Shown: positions 48,001-55,925, counted from the stretch's first letter. The stretch: DNA of 64,000 nucleotides from Niveibacterium sp. SC-1 (GCF_038235435.1 NZ_CP151275.1:3410001-3474000), one strand, 5' to 3'. Translations and numbers: made by a program. The notes: generated by a model from the sequence alone, not told the origin.

Positions 48001-48594
48001 TCAGGCAGCGCCCCCATCCGTCCAGCCGACGCTGACTCGCCACGCGGCCTCGGCGGCCTTGCGAGAGGCGTACTCCTGCTCAGAGGGTCGCGGCTCATGT
48101 GCCAGGGCGCGCAGGCGGTCGCTGACCGGTCCAAGGCCGATCTGTTTGCGTCGCTCGTCCAGGCTTTCGGGCGCTTCCGTCACGCAGAGGACAGCGCCTT
48201 GCGGGGTCAGTTCGAACTGCGTGCCAAAGCGCTGCGACTTGCCTTCGAATACCCGGATGCGGTCGTCGAGGTAGGCGTGCTGCCACTGCGGAATCCTGTC
48301 CGCAACGGCCTCCTGGGCCAGCAGATCCCGGCACCGCCGCATGAACGCCGGTTCGCCGATCGCGTGCTGTGCTACGAGCCATGCAGCTTCGGCGCCGTCC
48401 TTGCCAACCAAGCCCTCGTGCGGCCAACCGTAGAGCTCGATCAGGCGCCTCAAGGCCGTCGCGTTTTCACGATGAACCGCCTCCATGCGCGGGGCGTAGC
48501 CGCCAAAGAGCGTTCCATCGGCAGCGAGCTGCGCACTCACGGAGCGGTCGCGGTCCTGCATGGCCAGCAGCGCATCGCGAATCTCGCTAAGCAT
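48001..48594 (-). CDS. DUF6624-like protein
   Basis: A 197-aa soluble protein resembling DUF6624: LYGWPHEGLVGKDGAEAAWL near residues 54-73, VAQHAIGEPAFMRRCRDLL near 74-92, and YLDDRIRVFEGKSQRFGTQF near 107-126. Function is unknown. The ATG at 48592-48594 is taken because upstream in-frame sequence is Arg/Pro-rich and unlike the family. The 267 bp between it and the IS481 element (48595-48861) contain nothing convincing. Confidence 0.72.
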   Translation of the reverse strand: MLSEIRDALLAMQDRDRSVSAQLAADGTLFGGYAPRMEAVHRENATALRRLIELYGWPHEGLVGKDGAEAAWLVAQHAIGEPAFMRRCRDLLAQEAVADRIPQWQHAYLDDRIRVFEGKSQRFGTQFELTPQGAVLCVTEAPESLDERRKQIGLGPVSDRLRALAHEPRPSEQEYASRKAAEAAWRVSVGWTDGGAA

Positions 48595-48856
48595 GACGGC
48601 AGCACCCTGCGCATGGCCGCCGGGTGAATCGGAGCGCCGGCGCCGCGGCACGGCCCCGGAGCGCGGACGCGGCCGGGATACGGGGCAAGCATCGCACATC
48701 CTGCGCCGGCCACTGCGCCTTGGGCACGCCACGCGGCGGACGGCGGACGGTGCCGATGCGCAAGCCTTCGCCGGCCTCTCGCGGACTACCGAGTCTGACG
48801 ATGCGGATGCCCATGCGTGCCTCCTGTGCCCACGCAGACCAGACGGCCCGCCGGGG

Positions 48857-49807
48857 CTAGTTGTGAAGAGTCAAGACGTTGTTTGCGTGTTCTGAGAGAC
48901 GGGCCATAGGTACATGGCATCCGATGCCGTAATGCGGGCGGTGCCAGTTGTAGTAGTGATTCCAAAGGGTCAGAGCCGTGCCGCGCTCATGAGAATTCTG
49001 GTAAGCGTGGCCGTAGGCCCATTCTCGTAGGGCGGACTGGATGAAGCGTTCGGCCTTGCCGTTGGTCTGTGGGCGGTAGGCGCGCGTGAACTTCTGCGTG
49101 ATGCCCAGTTCGACACAGGCGTGTCCAAAGGCGTGGGAGCGGAAGGCGGACCCGTTGTCGGTGATCAGCCGCTGGATTGGCACGCCCAGGGTCTTGAAGT
49201 AGTCGTGGGCCGCGCGCAGGAAGGCGATGGCACTGGAGCGGCGCTCGTCCGGATAGAGCTGGGTGAAGGCCGTGCGGCTGTGGTCGTCGATGGCCACGAA
49301 CAGATATTCCCAGCCGCAGTGCCGACTTCGATGCTGACGCTCGCCGGTAATCCGATGGCCAGTGTGCTCGAAGCGGCCGAGTTTCTTGATGTCGAGGTGC
49401 AGCAGTTCGCCGGGCGTGTCGCGCTCGTAGCGCTGCACCGGCTCGGGCGGCTGCAGATCGCTCAGTCGAGATAGCCCTGCGCGGCGCAGTACGCGGCTCA
49501 CGGTGGCGCGCGACACGCCCATGTAGCTCGCAATGCGGGCCTGCAAGAAGAGCTTGCGACGCAGCTCGACGATCGTCAGCGCCACGTCCGGGGCGATCGC
49601 GCGCGGCGAGCGCTCGGGGCGCGAGGACTTGTCGAGCAGGGCCGCAGCACCACCGGCCAGATAGCGGCCCAGCCACTTGCGCGCGGTCACCGCGCTTACG
49701 CCGTGACACGCCGCTGCCTGCGGGACTGGCAGCCCACGTTCGGTAATGTCCTGGACCATCTCCAGGCGACGCAGATACGTCAGTCGGGCATTCTTATGGG
49801 TGTTCAT
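48857..49807 (-). CDS. IS481-family transposase
   Basis: A 316-aa DDE transposase. An N-terminal helix-turn-helix (VPQAAACHGVSAVTARKWLG) precedes the rve/integrase core with the catalytic residues Asp (GELLHLDIKKLG), Asp (LITDNGSAFRSH) and Glu (QTNGKAERFIQ). The C-terminal LWNHYYNWHRPHYGIG is typical. The gene appears intact and probably functional. Its last sense codon is inside the element, but the TAG stop is provided by the CTAG of the target-site duplication. Confidence 0.95.
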   Translation of the reverse strand: MNTHKNARLTYLRRLEMVQDITERGLPVPQAAACHGVSAVTARKWLGRYLAGGAAALLDKSSRPERSPRAIAPDVALTIVELRRKLFLQARIASYMGVSRATVSRVLRRAGLSRLSDLQPPEPVQRYERDTPGELLHLDIKKLGRFEHTGHRITGERQHRSRHCGWEYLFVAIDDHSRTAFTQLYPDERRSSAIAFLRAAHDYFKTLGVPIQRLITDNGSAFRSHAFGHACVELGITQKFTRAYRPQTNGKAERFIQSALREWAYGHAYQNSHERGTALTLWNHYYNWHRPHYGIGCHVPMARLSEHANNVLTLHN

Positions 49808-49904
49808 CCGGTGTCTTGTTCTCGTCTGACTGGGGGTTTGGCGATTTCCAGTCTCTCAGAACCTCTCCGGGTGAACACCCGAAACAACCTATTGAGCCTT
49901 CACA
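48862..49904 (-). mobile_element. IS481-family insertion sequence
   Basis: A 1043-bp element with imperfect inverted ends of about 30 bp, both starting TGTGAAG (48862 onward, and the complement ending at 49904). It is flanked by the perfect 6-bp direct repeat GCTAGT (48856-48861 and 49905-49910). This fits the NCTAGN target and 6-bp duplication known for IS481. One transposase gene fills it. The insertion lies at the stop codon of the downstream esterase gene, which it leaves intact. Confidence 0.93.
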
Positions 49905-49905
49905 G

Positions 49906-50742
49906 CTAGTCGTCGAACGCGAAGCCGACCACGTCGTTCAAGACCTGCGGGACGATGCCCCCGTGCGTCCCGTTGTACAACTGCCGCTTGAAGCTCAAAC
50001 CCGCGTAGCCGCTTTGCTCGATCACCGTCGCGTACTGGGCGTTGGGGCCGGCGTTGCCTGCGGACGCGTATGAAAGATGCAGTCGCACCGGCAAGTCGCG
50101 ATAGGCCGCTGCGTAGTCGTGCTCCCAGTCGCGCGCGACTGCCGGCATGCAGCCGATCGAAGCGTCGCTCGCCAGATAAGCCTTGAAGCTGTGCCCGCCG
50201 GGCGGCTCCGAGAACAGGGCGTACAAGACCAGGCTGCCGCCGTGCGAATGGCCGAACAAGGCCCGCTGCGCCGGATCGCCGCCGATGCTGCCCTCGACAA
50301 ACGGAATCAGCTCCTGGCGGACGAAGTCGAAGTAGGCAACGTAGCCACCCCCGTGTGGCGTGCAGGTGTTGGCCGGGACGAAATCCCGGTTGCGCTGCCC
50401 CGCCGTCTCGACGCCGACGATGATCACGCCGCGCTGCGCCGCCTCGACGTTGCCCACCAACGTGTCGAACCAGCCCTCCCCGTCCAGCACATAGATGACG
50501 GGCAGTTGATTGCGAGGTCCTGCACTCGCCGGTGGCAGATAGATGCGCAGCGGATACTCGGTGCCGGTGATGCGCGAAGCGATGCTCTTCGTCTCGCGCG
50601 AGCCCTGTATCGGATGCGCCGCCTCGTCCGCCCCACCACCGCCGCCGCAGGCGGCCAGCGCGCTGGCGAGTGCGGCGAGTGCGGCGATTGCGAGCAGGCG
50701 CGTCCAGTGCGCCCGCCAGTGCTGCCATGAAGTCGCGTTCAT
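49906..50742 (-). CDS. Alpha/beta-hydrolase esterase lipoprotein
   Basis: A 278-aa putative lipoprotein esterase (esterase D/PF00756-like). Signal peptide ends with lipobox ALAAC (Cys32), followed by a poly-Gly linker. The nucleophile elbow is GHSHGGS with Ser166. A late NGTHGG segment probably carries the catalytic His. The start ATG 50740-50742 has AGGGA upstream. The TAG stop lies inside the duplicated IS481 target, so the IS joined the gene without truncating it. Confidence 0.82.
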   Translation of the reverse strand: MNATSWQHWRAHWTRLLAIAALAALASALAACGGGGGADEAAHPIQGSRETKSIASRITGTEYPLRIYLPPASAGPRNQLPVIYVLDGEGWFDTLVGNVEAAQRGVIIVGVETAGQRNRDFVPANTCTPHGGGYVAYFDFVRQELIPFVEGSIGGDPAQRALFGHSHGGSLVLYALFSEPPGGHSFKAYLASDASIGCMPAVARDWEHDYAAAYRDLPVRLHLSYASAGNAGPNAQYATVIEQSGYAGLSFKRQLYNGTHGGIVPQVLNDVVGFAFDD

Positions 50743-50900
50743 TCGGTCCCTTGCCGGTTCTTGTAGCGAATGAGTCATGGGCCGCGGCTTGCTGCCGCGG
50801 AATTGCGATGCAGACCAACACTGCATTCGTGAGCTGCTGAGGCCACGGCTCCATCCGGCCTCGGGCAACACCGGTCCTCGTCACCGGGATGGTTGTCGCT

Positions 50901-51422
50901 TCAAACGCGCAGCAGGCCGCGAAAGCCCCGCGCAGCGTAATAGGACTGCACCCCGTTGTGATAGACGAAGACCTTGCCGTAGCGCCGGTCGCAGAAGAGC
51001 GCGCCGCCCAGCGCGCGCACTTCGGGTGGCGTCGCGATCCAGCTCGATGTCTTGCTGTCGAACTCGCCGAGTTCCTGCAGCGCGCGGTATTGCGCCTCGC
51101 TCAGGAGTTCGATGCCCATCGCCGCGGCCATCTCCATCGCGCTGCTTTCGGGTGCGTGCTCCTTGCGGGCAGTCCGCGCCTGCGCGTCGTAGCAAGTGCT
51201 TCGGCGGCCGGCCGGGCTTTCTCGCGCGCAATCGCAGAAGAGGAAACGCCCGTCGTCCTGGCCGATGACATCCGGCTCGCCGCCGGAGTCTTCCATCGCC
51301 AGGAGCGCGCCGAGCGCAACCGCGTTGTCCTTGAGCCGTGCCGCCACCGCATCCCAGGCAATGCCCGCATGTCGTGACGGATTCTTCTCGAAACGAGTCT
51401 TCAGGACTGACAGCAACTCCAT
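50901..51422 (-). CDS. DUF4256 protein
   Basis: A 173-aa protein of the DUF4256 family: LKTRFEKNPSRHAGIAWDAV near residues 7-26, GGEPDVIGQDDGRFLFCDCA near 47-66, YDAQARTARKEHAPESSAME near 77-96, and CDRRYGKVFVYHNGVQSYYA near 145-164. Function is unknown. The ATG at 51420-51422 has GGAG seven bases upstream. It stands between an esterase and a GST gene on the same strand, with gaps that suggest separate transcripts. Confidence 0.82.
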   Translation of the reverse strand: MELLSVLKTRFEKNPSRHAGIAWDAVAARLKDNAVALGALLAMEDSGGEPDVIGQDDGRFLFCDCARESPAGRRSTCYDAQARTARKEHAPESSAMEMAAAMGIELLSEAQYRALQELGEFDSKTSSWIATPPEVRALGGALFCDRRYGKVFVYHNGVQSYYAARGFRGLLRV

Positions 51423-51520
51423 GCCCAATCTCCAGTTGGTTATGCCTGCGCGGCCACACCCTTGAGGTGTCTTGTGTTCCCAAGCGCAGGGCAACGGTTT
51501 CGTTGCGTCGCAGGCAGCCC

Positions 51521-52174
51521 TTAGCCGCCCGAGGGCTTGTCCGCGTTGATCGCCCATTGCGCGGCGAATGCCCGCTGGTAGGCGGGTCGCGCCTCGCCAC
51601 GCGCAACGTAGGCGGCCAGGTTCGGAAACTCATCCAGCATGCCTGATGTTTTCAACCTGAGCAGCACCGACACCATCATCAGGTCACCCGCACTGAAGGC
51701 GCCGTCGAGCCAGTCGGCACCGGCAAGGCGGACTGAGAGCTGGCGCAACCGGTTGCGAATGCGCTCCTCAACCAGCGGAAGACGCTCCTCGCGCCAAGGC
51801 TTGTCGGCCTCCAGCAGCTTGGCGGTCACGAGTTCCAGGATCGGCGGCTCCACGGTATTGAGCGCCGCAAACATCCAGGCGATCGCACGCGCCCGGGCGT
51901 TCGCCTCGTCCGGGAACAAGCCCGCGTGGTGCTCGGCGATATGGAAGACGATCGCGCCCGTCTCGAACAACACCAGATCGCCTTCCTCGTAAGTAGGAAT
52001 CTGGCCAAAAGGATGCGCGCCAAGATGCGCCGGCGCCTTCATCGCTTCGAAGGACAGGAGGCGGACCTCGTAGGGCAAGCCCGCCTCCTCCAGCGTCCAG
52101 CGAACGCGCGTGTCACGCGCCAGCCCCTTGCCACCGTCGGGCGAGCGTTCAAAGGCGGTGATGACGATAGTCAT
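51521..52174 (-). CDS. Glutathione S-transferase family protein
   Basis: A 217-aa GST. The N-terminal thioredoxin-like half has HPFGQIPTYEEGDLVLFETGAI near residues 54-75 (cis-Pro and Glu-Thr/Ser positions). The C-terminal helical half has WLDGAFSAGDLMMVSVLLRL, the usual capping Asp. ATG 52172-52174 (MTIVITAFERSP) is taken as start. It differs clearly from the GST at 42.4 kb. Confidence 0.87.
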   Translation of the reverse strand: MTIVITAFERSPDGGKGLARDTRVRWTLEEAGLPYEVRLLSFEAMKAPAHLGAHPFGQIPTYEEGDLVLFETGAIVFHIAEHHAGLFPDEANARARAIAWMFAALNTVEPPILELVTAKLLEADKPWREERLPLVEERIRNRLRQLSVRLAGADWLDGAFSAGDLMMVSVLLRLKTSGMLDEFPNLAAYVARGEARPAYQRAFAAQWAINADKPSGG

Positions 52175-52310
52175 TGCAAGATCTCCTGCTGGAAGCAATC
52201 ACGATGCGGCTGGCCGGGTTTCGCGCAGGTCGTGCTACGCCGACCGAGCCTTCGGCTCGTCAGCACACGTCCAAGTCTGGCGCGCCACTCACACGCGCAT
52301 GGGGGCGGGC

Positions 52311-52880
52311 CTACGACGACAGCTTGTACTCGAGCACGACCAGTCCACCTGCAAACGACTGCGCGGCAACCAGCGACATGCGACGCGTCCCGAGATCCGC
52401 CGGCGCAAAAGAGCGGCCGCGACCGAGCAGTACCGGAAGCACGCGCAAACGCAGCACGTCGGCCTCCCCCGCGCGCAGCAGGGCATCGCTCAAAGTCAGG
52501 CTGCCCCAGATGATCAGGTTGCCCGCAATTCGCTGGCGCAGCGCGCGCACCGCGGCCACGCCATCGCCCCGGAGAATCTCCACCGAATCCTCCGGTCCCC
52601 AGGGGGCCGATTCGAGCGTCGAGGAGACAACGAACTTCGGCAGCGCACGGATCGGCGCTGCGACCGGTTCGGCCGCCGGATCGGCAGACGGCCAATAGCC
52701 GGAGAACATGCGATAGGTCTTCGCGCCGAAGACGATGGCCGCGACGCCCGACAACATGCGCAGTTGCTCGGTATCCGCCGCGTTGATCCCGCTCGCGTTA
52801 CCGAAGAACCCGATACCGCCCTCCGCGTCCTCGGCATAACCGTCCGCGCTGACGATCTGCTCTACGATCACCTTGCCCAT
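52311..52880 (-). CDS. RibD C-terminal/dihydrofolate reductase family protein
   Basis: A 189-aa reductase-fold protein. VIVEQIVSADGYAEDAEGGI at residues 4-23 and VFGAKTYRMFSGYWPSADPA near 50-69 match the RibD_C (DHFR-like) family. LIIWGSLTLSDALLRAGEAD near 121-140 and LLGRGRSFAPADLGTRRMSL near 152-171 complete the pattern. NADPH-dependent reductase activity on an unknown substrate is likely; it is not a folate enzyme of the FolA type. It is the last clear chromosomal gene before the integron. Confidence 0.85.
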   Translation of the reverse strand: MGKVIVEQIVSADGYAEDAEGGIGFFGNASGINAADTEQLRMLSGVAAIVFGAKTYRMFSGYWPSADPAAEPVAAPIRALPKFVVSSTLESAPWGPEDSVEILRGDGVAAVRALRQRIAGNLIIWGSLTLSDALLRAGEADVLRLRVLPVLLGRGRSFAPADLGTRRMSLVAAQSFAGGLVVLEYKLSS

Positions 52881-53008
52881 CTGCAGCCCCCTCGCTCAGT
52901 TGGCGCCAGGAAATCGGTCCCGGCCTCCTGCGTGGTCGAACGGGAGCGCGCCAAATCGACAGGACATCCACCGGCTAGCAATGTCGGCAGCACACATTTG
53001 ACACTAGG

Positions 53009-53137
53009 GCAGCTCGCGCGCTGGCCAACAAGCTCGCCCGCATCTGCTACGCGGTCCTGCGCGATCACGTGCCTTACGGCACCGCGCAGTCGCCCGCGCG
53101 CAAGCTCGAACGCGCGAGCTTTGTCACCGCTGTCTGA
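53009..53137 (+). pseudogene. C-terminal relic of an IS110-family transposase
   Basis: The plus strand reads RALANKLARICYAVLRD, the characteristic C-terminal helix of IS110-type transposases, ending in TGA at 53135-53137. The rest of the gene is missing upstream. Directly after the stop comes a sequence (about 53141-53160) containing GTCTGTAGGGAGAAA. A near-identical copy with GTCTATAGGGAGAAA recurs at about 55251-55265 inside the downstream IS1111 element. A remnant of an older insertion next to the integron. Confidence 0.7.
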
Positions 53138-53413
53138 AAACCGTCTGTAGGGAGAAAGGCTTACCCCGCGCTTGCACCGAGACTGATCGCTCATCATGGC
53201 CCACCGGGTCACCCCCACGCGATGTCACGCCGATAACTCTTCCGGCTCACCCGCAGCCGTTTGTATCGTTTGGCGGCGTCGCGCGCAGATTCCATGTCGG
53301 CACGGGTCATTGCGAACCCACTTCAGATGCCGGATATACGACTGCAGGCGCTTTCCCCGGAAAAGCCAGACCTTCGATCAGCCTTGATTTAGGGGGGAGT
53401 CCATATAGGAAGG
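53138..53413. other. Unassigned junction segment at the end of the cassette array
   Basis: A 276-bp stretch between the IS110 relic and the truncated attC of cassette 2. On the minus strand it contains overlapping short frames coupled by ATGA, one of 33 aa beginning MTRADMESARDAAKRYKR, but nothing with recognisable domain or good coding evidence. The attC stem that should follow cassette 2 is absent here, so this segment represents a rearrangement breakpoint. Confidence 0.5.
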
Positions 53414-53420
53414 GTTAGGC
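53414..53420 (-). other. attC R'' core of cassette 2 (truncated attC)
   Basis: GCCTAAC on the minus strand matches RYYYAAC exactly, is the complement of the core that opens cassette 2, and contains the TAA stop of the cassette gene. Beyond GCCTAACCCTTCC no L''-L' stem is found, so the attC has been cut off by rearrangement. Confidence 0.65.
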
Positions 53421-53810
53421 ATCTTGTGCGACATACGGTGCCTTGCCTGACCAAAAGCTGTTGAGGCCTTTCCACCAAGCTTGACTCTCTGGAAGAAGAA
53501 AGAGTGTGAACCGTTCAAGATCTGTGGGGCTGCAAGACCAGACATTTTGGATGCCCTCTAGGACTCCGATGGTGGCGAACTCTTTGACCCAGGGTGAGCC
53601 TTCGGTGTGAAGACGTTCGATCGCTGACGCAACGGCCGGAAACGACGACAGGTTGCCAGCTTGATGGAGGGAGAGAAGGTGCTCTGCAAATGCACCAGCT
53701 GCCACATACAACAACTCGTTTCCGTGTTCCTGCAAGTGCGCAAGCCACTCTTCGGAAAACGAAGGGCAGGCTTCGACCAAGAGCTGCATTGCTTCGTGCT
53801 GCTCGATCAT
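53415..53810 (-). CDS. Cassette 2 protein, DUF7674-like
   Basis: A 131-aa acidic soluble protein resembling the DUF7674 group: PSFSEEWLAHLQEHGNELLY near residues 16-35, and EGSPWVKEFATIGVLEGIQN near 70-89. A Trp-rich C-terminus follows. Related small proteins occur near toxins as immunity-type proteins, but the function is unproven. Start ATG 53808-53810 is 11 nt after the attC core, with almost no Shine-Dalgarno, and the stop is inside R''. Base composition is near 50 percent GC, unlike neighbouring chromosome. Confidence 0.72.
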   Translation of the reverse strand: MIEQHEAMQLLVEACPSFSEEWLAHLQEHGNELLYVAAGAFAEHLLSLHQAGNLSSFPAVASAIERLHTEGSPWVKEFATIGVLEGIQNVWSCSPTDLERFTLFLLPESQAWWKGLNSFWSGKAPYVAQDA

Positions 53811-53820
53811 TACTTGAGAT

Positions 53821-53827
53821 GCCTAAC
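53821..53827 (-). other. attC R' core (GTTAGGC) left of the IS1111 element
   Basis: Minus-strand GTTAGGC fits GTTRRRY. It is the recombination point between cassettes 1 and 2, now separated from the rest of its attC by the inserted element at its right. Confidence 0.7.
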
Positions 53828-53934
53828 GAATGAAAGGGCATTCCCCATCCCGCACCGGTCGCATGGCGACAGTGCGTTGCGGGAGCCACGATGGGATTGC
53901 AGTTCGCATTGCGGTCTCGCTGGAGGGGAAGCCC

Positions 53935-54969
53935 ATGAAAGTCATCGTGCTCGGAATCGATCTGGCCAAGCAGGTCTTCGCCCTGCATGGCGTGGATGAA
54001 CACGGCAAAGCCGTATTGATACAGCCCGCGGTGCGCCGCGACAAGCTCCTTGGTGTGGTGGCAGCGCTGCCGCCGTGCCTGATCGGGATGGAGGCGTGTT
54101 CGGGTGCACACCACTGGGCGCGGCAGTTCGTGCGCTTTGGCCACACCGTGCGCCTGATGGCGCCGAAGTTCGTTTCTCCTTACCGGCTCTCGGGCAGGCG
54201 TGGCAAGAACGATGCGGCCGATGCGGCCGCGATCTGCGAGGCGGTGCAACGCCCGCAGATGCGCTTCGTGCCGATCAAGGACGAAGCGCAGCAGGCGCAC
54301 CTGACGGTGCATCGCGTGCGCGAGGGGTTCGTGGCCGAGCGCACGGCCACGATCAATCGCCTGCGTGGGCTGCTCTCAGAGTTCGGCGTGGTGTTGCCGC
54401 TCAAGGCGAGCGTGGTGCGCCGCCAGGCGCGCGCGGCGATCGAAGCCTTGCCGGTGATCGCCCGCGAGGTGCTCGCGGATCTGCTCGAGGCCATTGCGGC
54501 ACTCGACACGCGCATCACCGCCTACGACGCGAAGCTGCGCGCCTTCGCGCGCCAGGACGGGCGTATCACGCGGCTCATGCAGCTCCCCGGCCTGGGCGAG
54601 ATCACCGCGGGGGCCTTGGTGGCCAGCGTGGGTAACGGGCATGACTTTCGTAACGGGCGGCAATTCGCCGCCTGGCTCGGACTCACGCCAGGCCAATACA
54701 GCTCCGGGGGCAAACCGCGTCTGGGGCGCATCACCAAGGCCGGGGATCGTTACCTGCGCAGCCTCCTGGTCATGGGCGCACGTGCCGTGCTCGCACTCGC
54801 CGCCCGACGCACCGATCGGGTGAGTCGCTGGGCCCATGCACTCGCACTCCGACGCGGCTATTGGCGCGCGGTCGTGGCGATCGCCGCGAAGAACGCGCGG
54901 CTCGCCTGGGCCTGCCTCGCGCGGGGTGAGGCCTTTGTGCTCAGCGGCTTCGCTGACAGTCCGCCTTGA
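53935..54969 (+). CDS. IS1111-type IS110-family transposase
   Basis: A 344-aa transposase with an N-terminal RuvC-like DEDD domain. The acidic residues are Asp9 (LGIDLAK), Glu53 (GMEAC), Asp93 and Asp96 (KNDAADAAAI). The C-terminal Tnp domain has PGLGEITAGALVASVG near 218 and the QYSSGGKPRLGRITK segment, where Ser256/257 is the expected nucleophile. The C-terminal helix is KNARLAWACLARGE. Start ATG 53935 is fixed by MKVIVLGIDLAK. It looks intact. Confidence 0.95.
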   Translation: MKVIVLGIDLAKQVFALHGVDEHGKAVLIQPAVRRDKLLGVVAALPPCLIGMEACSGAHHWARQFVRFGHTVRLMAPKFVSPYRLSGRRGKNDAADAAAICEAVQRPQMRFVPIKDEAQQAHLTVHRVREGFVAERTATINRLRGLLSEFGVVLPLKASVVRRQARAAIEALPVIAREVLADLLEAIAALDTRITAYDAKLRAFARQDGRITRLMQLPGLGEITAGALVASVGNGHDFRNGRQFAAWLGLTPGQYSSGGKPRLGRITKAGDRYLRSLLVMGARAVLALAARRTDRVSRWAHALALRRGYWRAVVAIAAKNARLAWACLARGEAFVLSGFADSPP

Positions 54970-55343
54970 AACGCCTCGCCAACCCGTACCACTCCACCTA
55001 CAACCGCGCCCCTTTTTCCGCCGAGCATGACGGCACACGTTGATGATTTCGGGTTGGACCCGCGCGAGGATTGTCCTGATTAATTCAAGGCGGCGGCACT
55101 AAGCCTGTCCGTGACTAACGATCGAGGCCCCCGCGCGCGTCTTGCATCAGGGTCCGCAGCATTTCGTTCGCTGCACCAATGACCGTTTGTAGTACCGCAG
55201 TCCGCATCCCGATTTCACGCCGTGTCGACGCTCGCCGGCGGAATGCAAAAACGTCTATAGGGAGAAAACACCCCCGCGACCCGGCCATTTCATCCGAATA
55301 GCCGAGGAGACGTATTGCTTGACTACCAGGGAAGCCCTTGTAG
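54970..55343 (+). ncRNA. Non-coding region of the IS1111 element, presumed seekRNA/bridge RNA locus
   Basis: A 370-bp tail between the transposase stop and the right end with no protein gene. In IS1111-type elements the guide RNA that specifies donor and target is known to be encoded in this downstream region; IS110-type elements carry it upstream. I infer an equivalent RNA here but cannot delimit it. A TTGACT at 55319-55324, close to the right end, could act as -35 of a junction promoter when the element circularises. Confidence 0.4.
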
Positions 55344-55344
55344 T

Positions 55345-55416
55345 AGAGGTAAGCGGATGGCGGAAAGCGGAGCGAAGCGCAGCTTTTCGCCGGTCCGCTT
55401 GACCGCCATGTTAGCC
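55345..55416 (-). other. attC of cassette 1, split by the IS1111 element
   Basis: Minus strand: R'' GGCTAAC (55416-55410), L'' GTCAAGCGGACCGGCG, a short loop with GCGCTTCGCT, then the L' complement ending CCGCTTAC (about 55357-55349). The arms pair as in attC hairpins, with one unpaired extrahelical base (the C of GTCAAGC), the feature that dictates strand choice. R' is displaced to 53821-53827 by the insertion. Recombination at this site is probably blocked. Confidence 0.75.
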
Positions 55417-55452
55417 GCCGAACTCAATTGGAGACGACAGGTTGAGTTCCGA

Positions 55453-55878
55453 TCAAAAGCACGCTCCCGCTATTGTGCAACCAATGTAAATGGCGACGAA
55501 GAGGCCGATAGGTGCAAAGACAAATGCAAGGCATGCTGCTACGCGAGGACCCCATGAGCCGAACGAAGTCTGACGAAGAACAAGCCCTGACGAAAACAGA
55601 GATGCCATGAGGATGGGCGTAAACAGTCCGACAAAAGCGGCGGGGCCTATAAACAAATTGCGAATGATCTGTTCAGTATTGGACCAACCAGCTATCGGCG
55701 TGGGGCCGTGGAAGCTATTGGCGGACAAGACTGAAGCAACCACCCAAATAAATGCGACAAGCGATGCAGCAAACACAGGTCCGGCAAAGCGCCTATGCCG
55801 ATCACGAATGGCAACGCTAATTGCGTACGCGACTGCCACTATAACTGCCCAGATCAAACCGAGAACAAGAGCGTACAT
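55453..55878 (-). CDS. Cassette 1 protein, four-helix membrane protein
   Basis: A 141-aa integral membrane protein with about four hydrophobic segments (residues 2-24, 31-53, 73-96, 112-138). No family recognised. It begins 17 nt after the attI core and ends 37 nt before its attC R'', the compact layout of a gene cassette. GC content is near 50 percent. The ATG is at 55876-55878; no Shine-Dalgarno is obvious. As first cassette it should be the most strongly expressed. Confidence 0.75.
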   Translation of the reverse strand: MYALVLGLIWAVIVAVAYAISVAIRDRHRRFAGPVFAASLVAFIWVVASVLSANSFHGPTPIAGWSNTEQIIRNLFIGPAAFVGLFTPILMASLFSSGLVLRQTSFGSWGPRVAACLAFVFAPIGLFVAIYIGCTIAGACF

Positions 55879-55894
55879 TGGCTGATAAGTAGGT

Positions 55895-55901
55895 GGCTAA
55901 C
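55895..55901 (-). other. attI x cassette 1 junction core (GTTAGCC)
   Basis: Minus-strand GTTAGCC, exact complement of the GGCTAAC that closes cassette 1, about 115 bp from the integrase start. It marks the attI recombination point; the attI site proper is on its right (about 55895-55960). Confidence 0.65.
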
Positions 55902-55925
55902 TAGTTGTATACGGCAGGAGTCTGC

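Larger units (their letters stand above)
53828..55343 (+). mobile_element. IS1111-type (IS110 family) element inserted in attC
   Basis: About 1.5 kb. A transposase gene is followed by a 370-bp non-coding region. Subterminal inverted repeats AAGGGCATTCCCC (53834-53846) and its imperfect complement AGGGAAGCCCTT (about 55328-55339) lie just inside both ends; no flanking direct repeat is seen. It separates the L' arm of attC (55345 onward) from R' GTTAGGC (53821-53827). This matches the known IS1111-attC group that targets cassette recombination sites. The exact ends are estimated to within a few bases. Confidence 0.82.

Noticed and set aside
48856..48861. IS481 insertion disrupting the esterase
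   Set aside because: The esterase has its own TAG within the duplicated target and an apparently complete length and C-terminus.
55246..55275. Second IS end inside the IS1111 tail
   Set aside because: GTCTATAGGGAGAAA resembles the segment after the IS110 relic, but there is no second transposase or flanking repeat; I keep it as a shared motif only.
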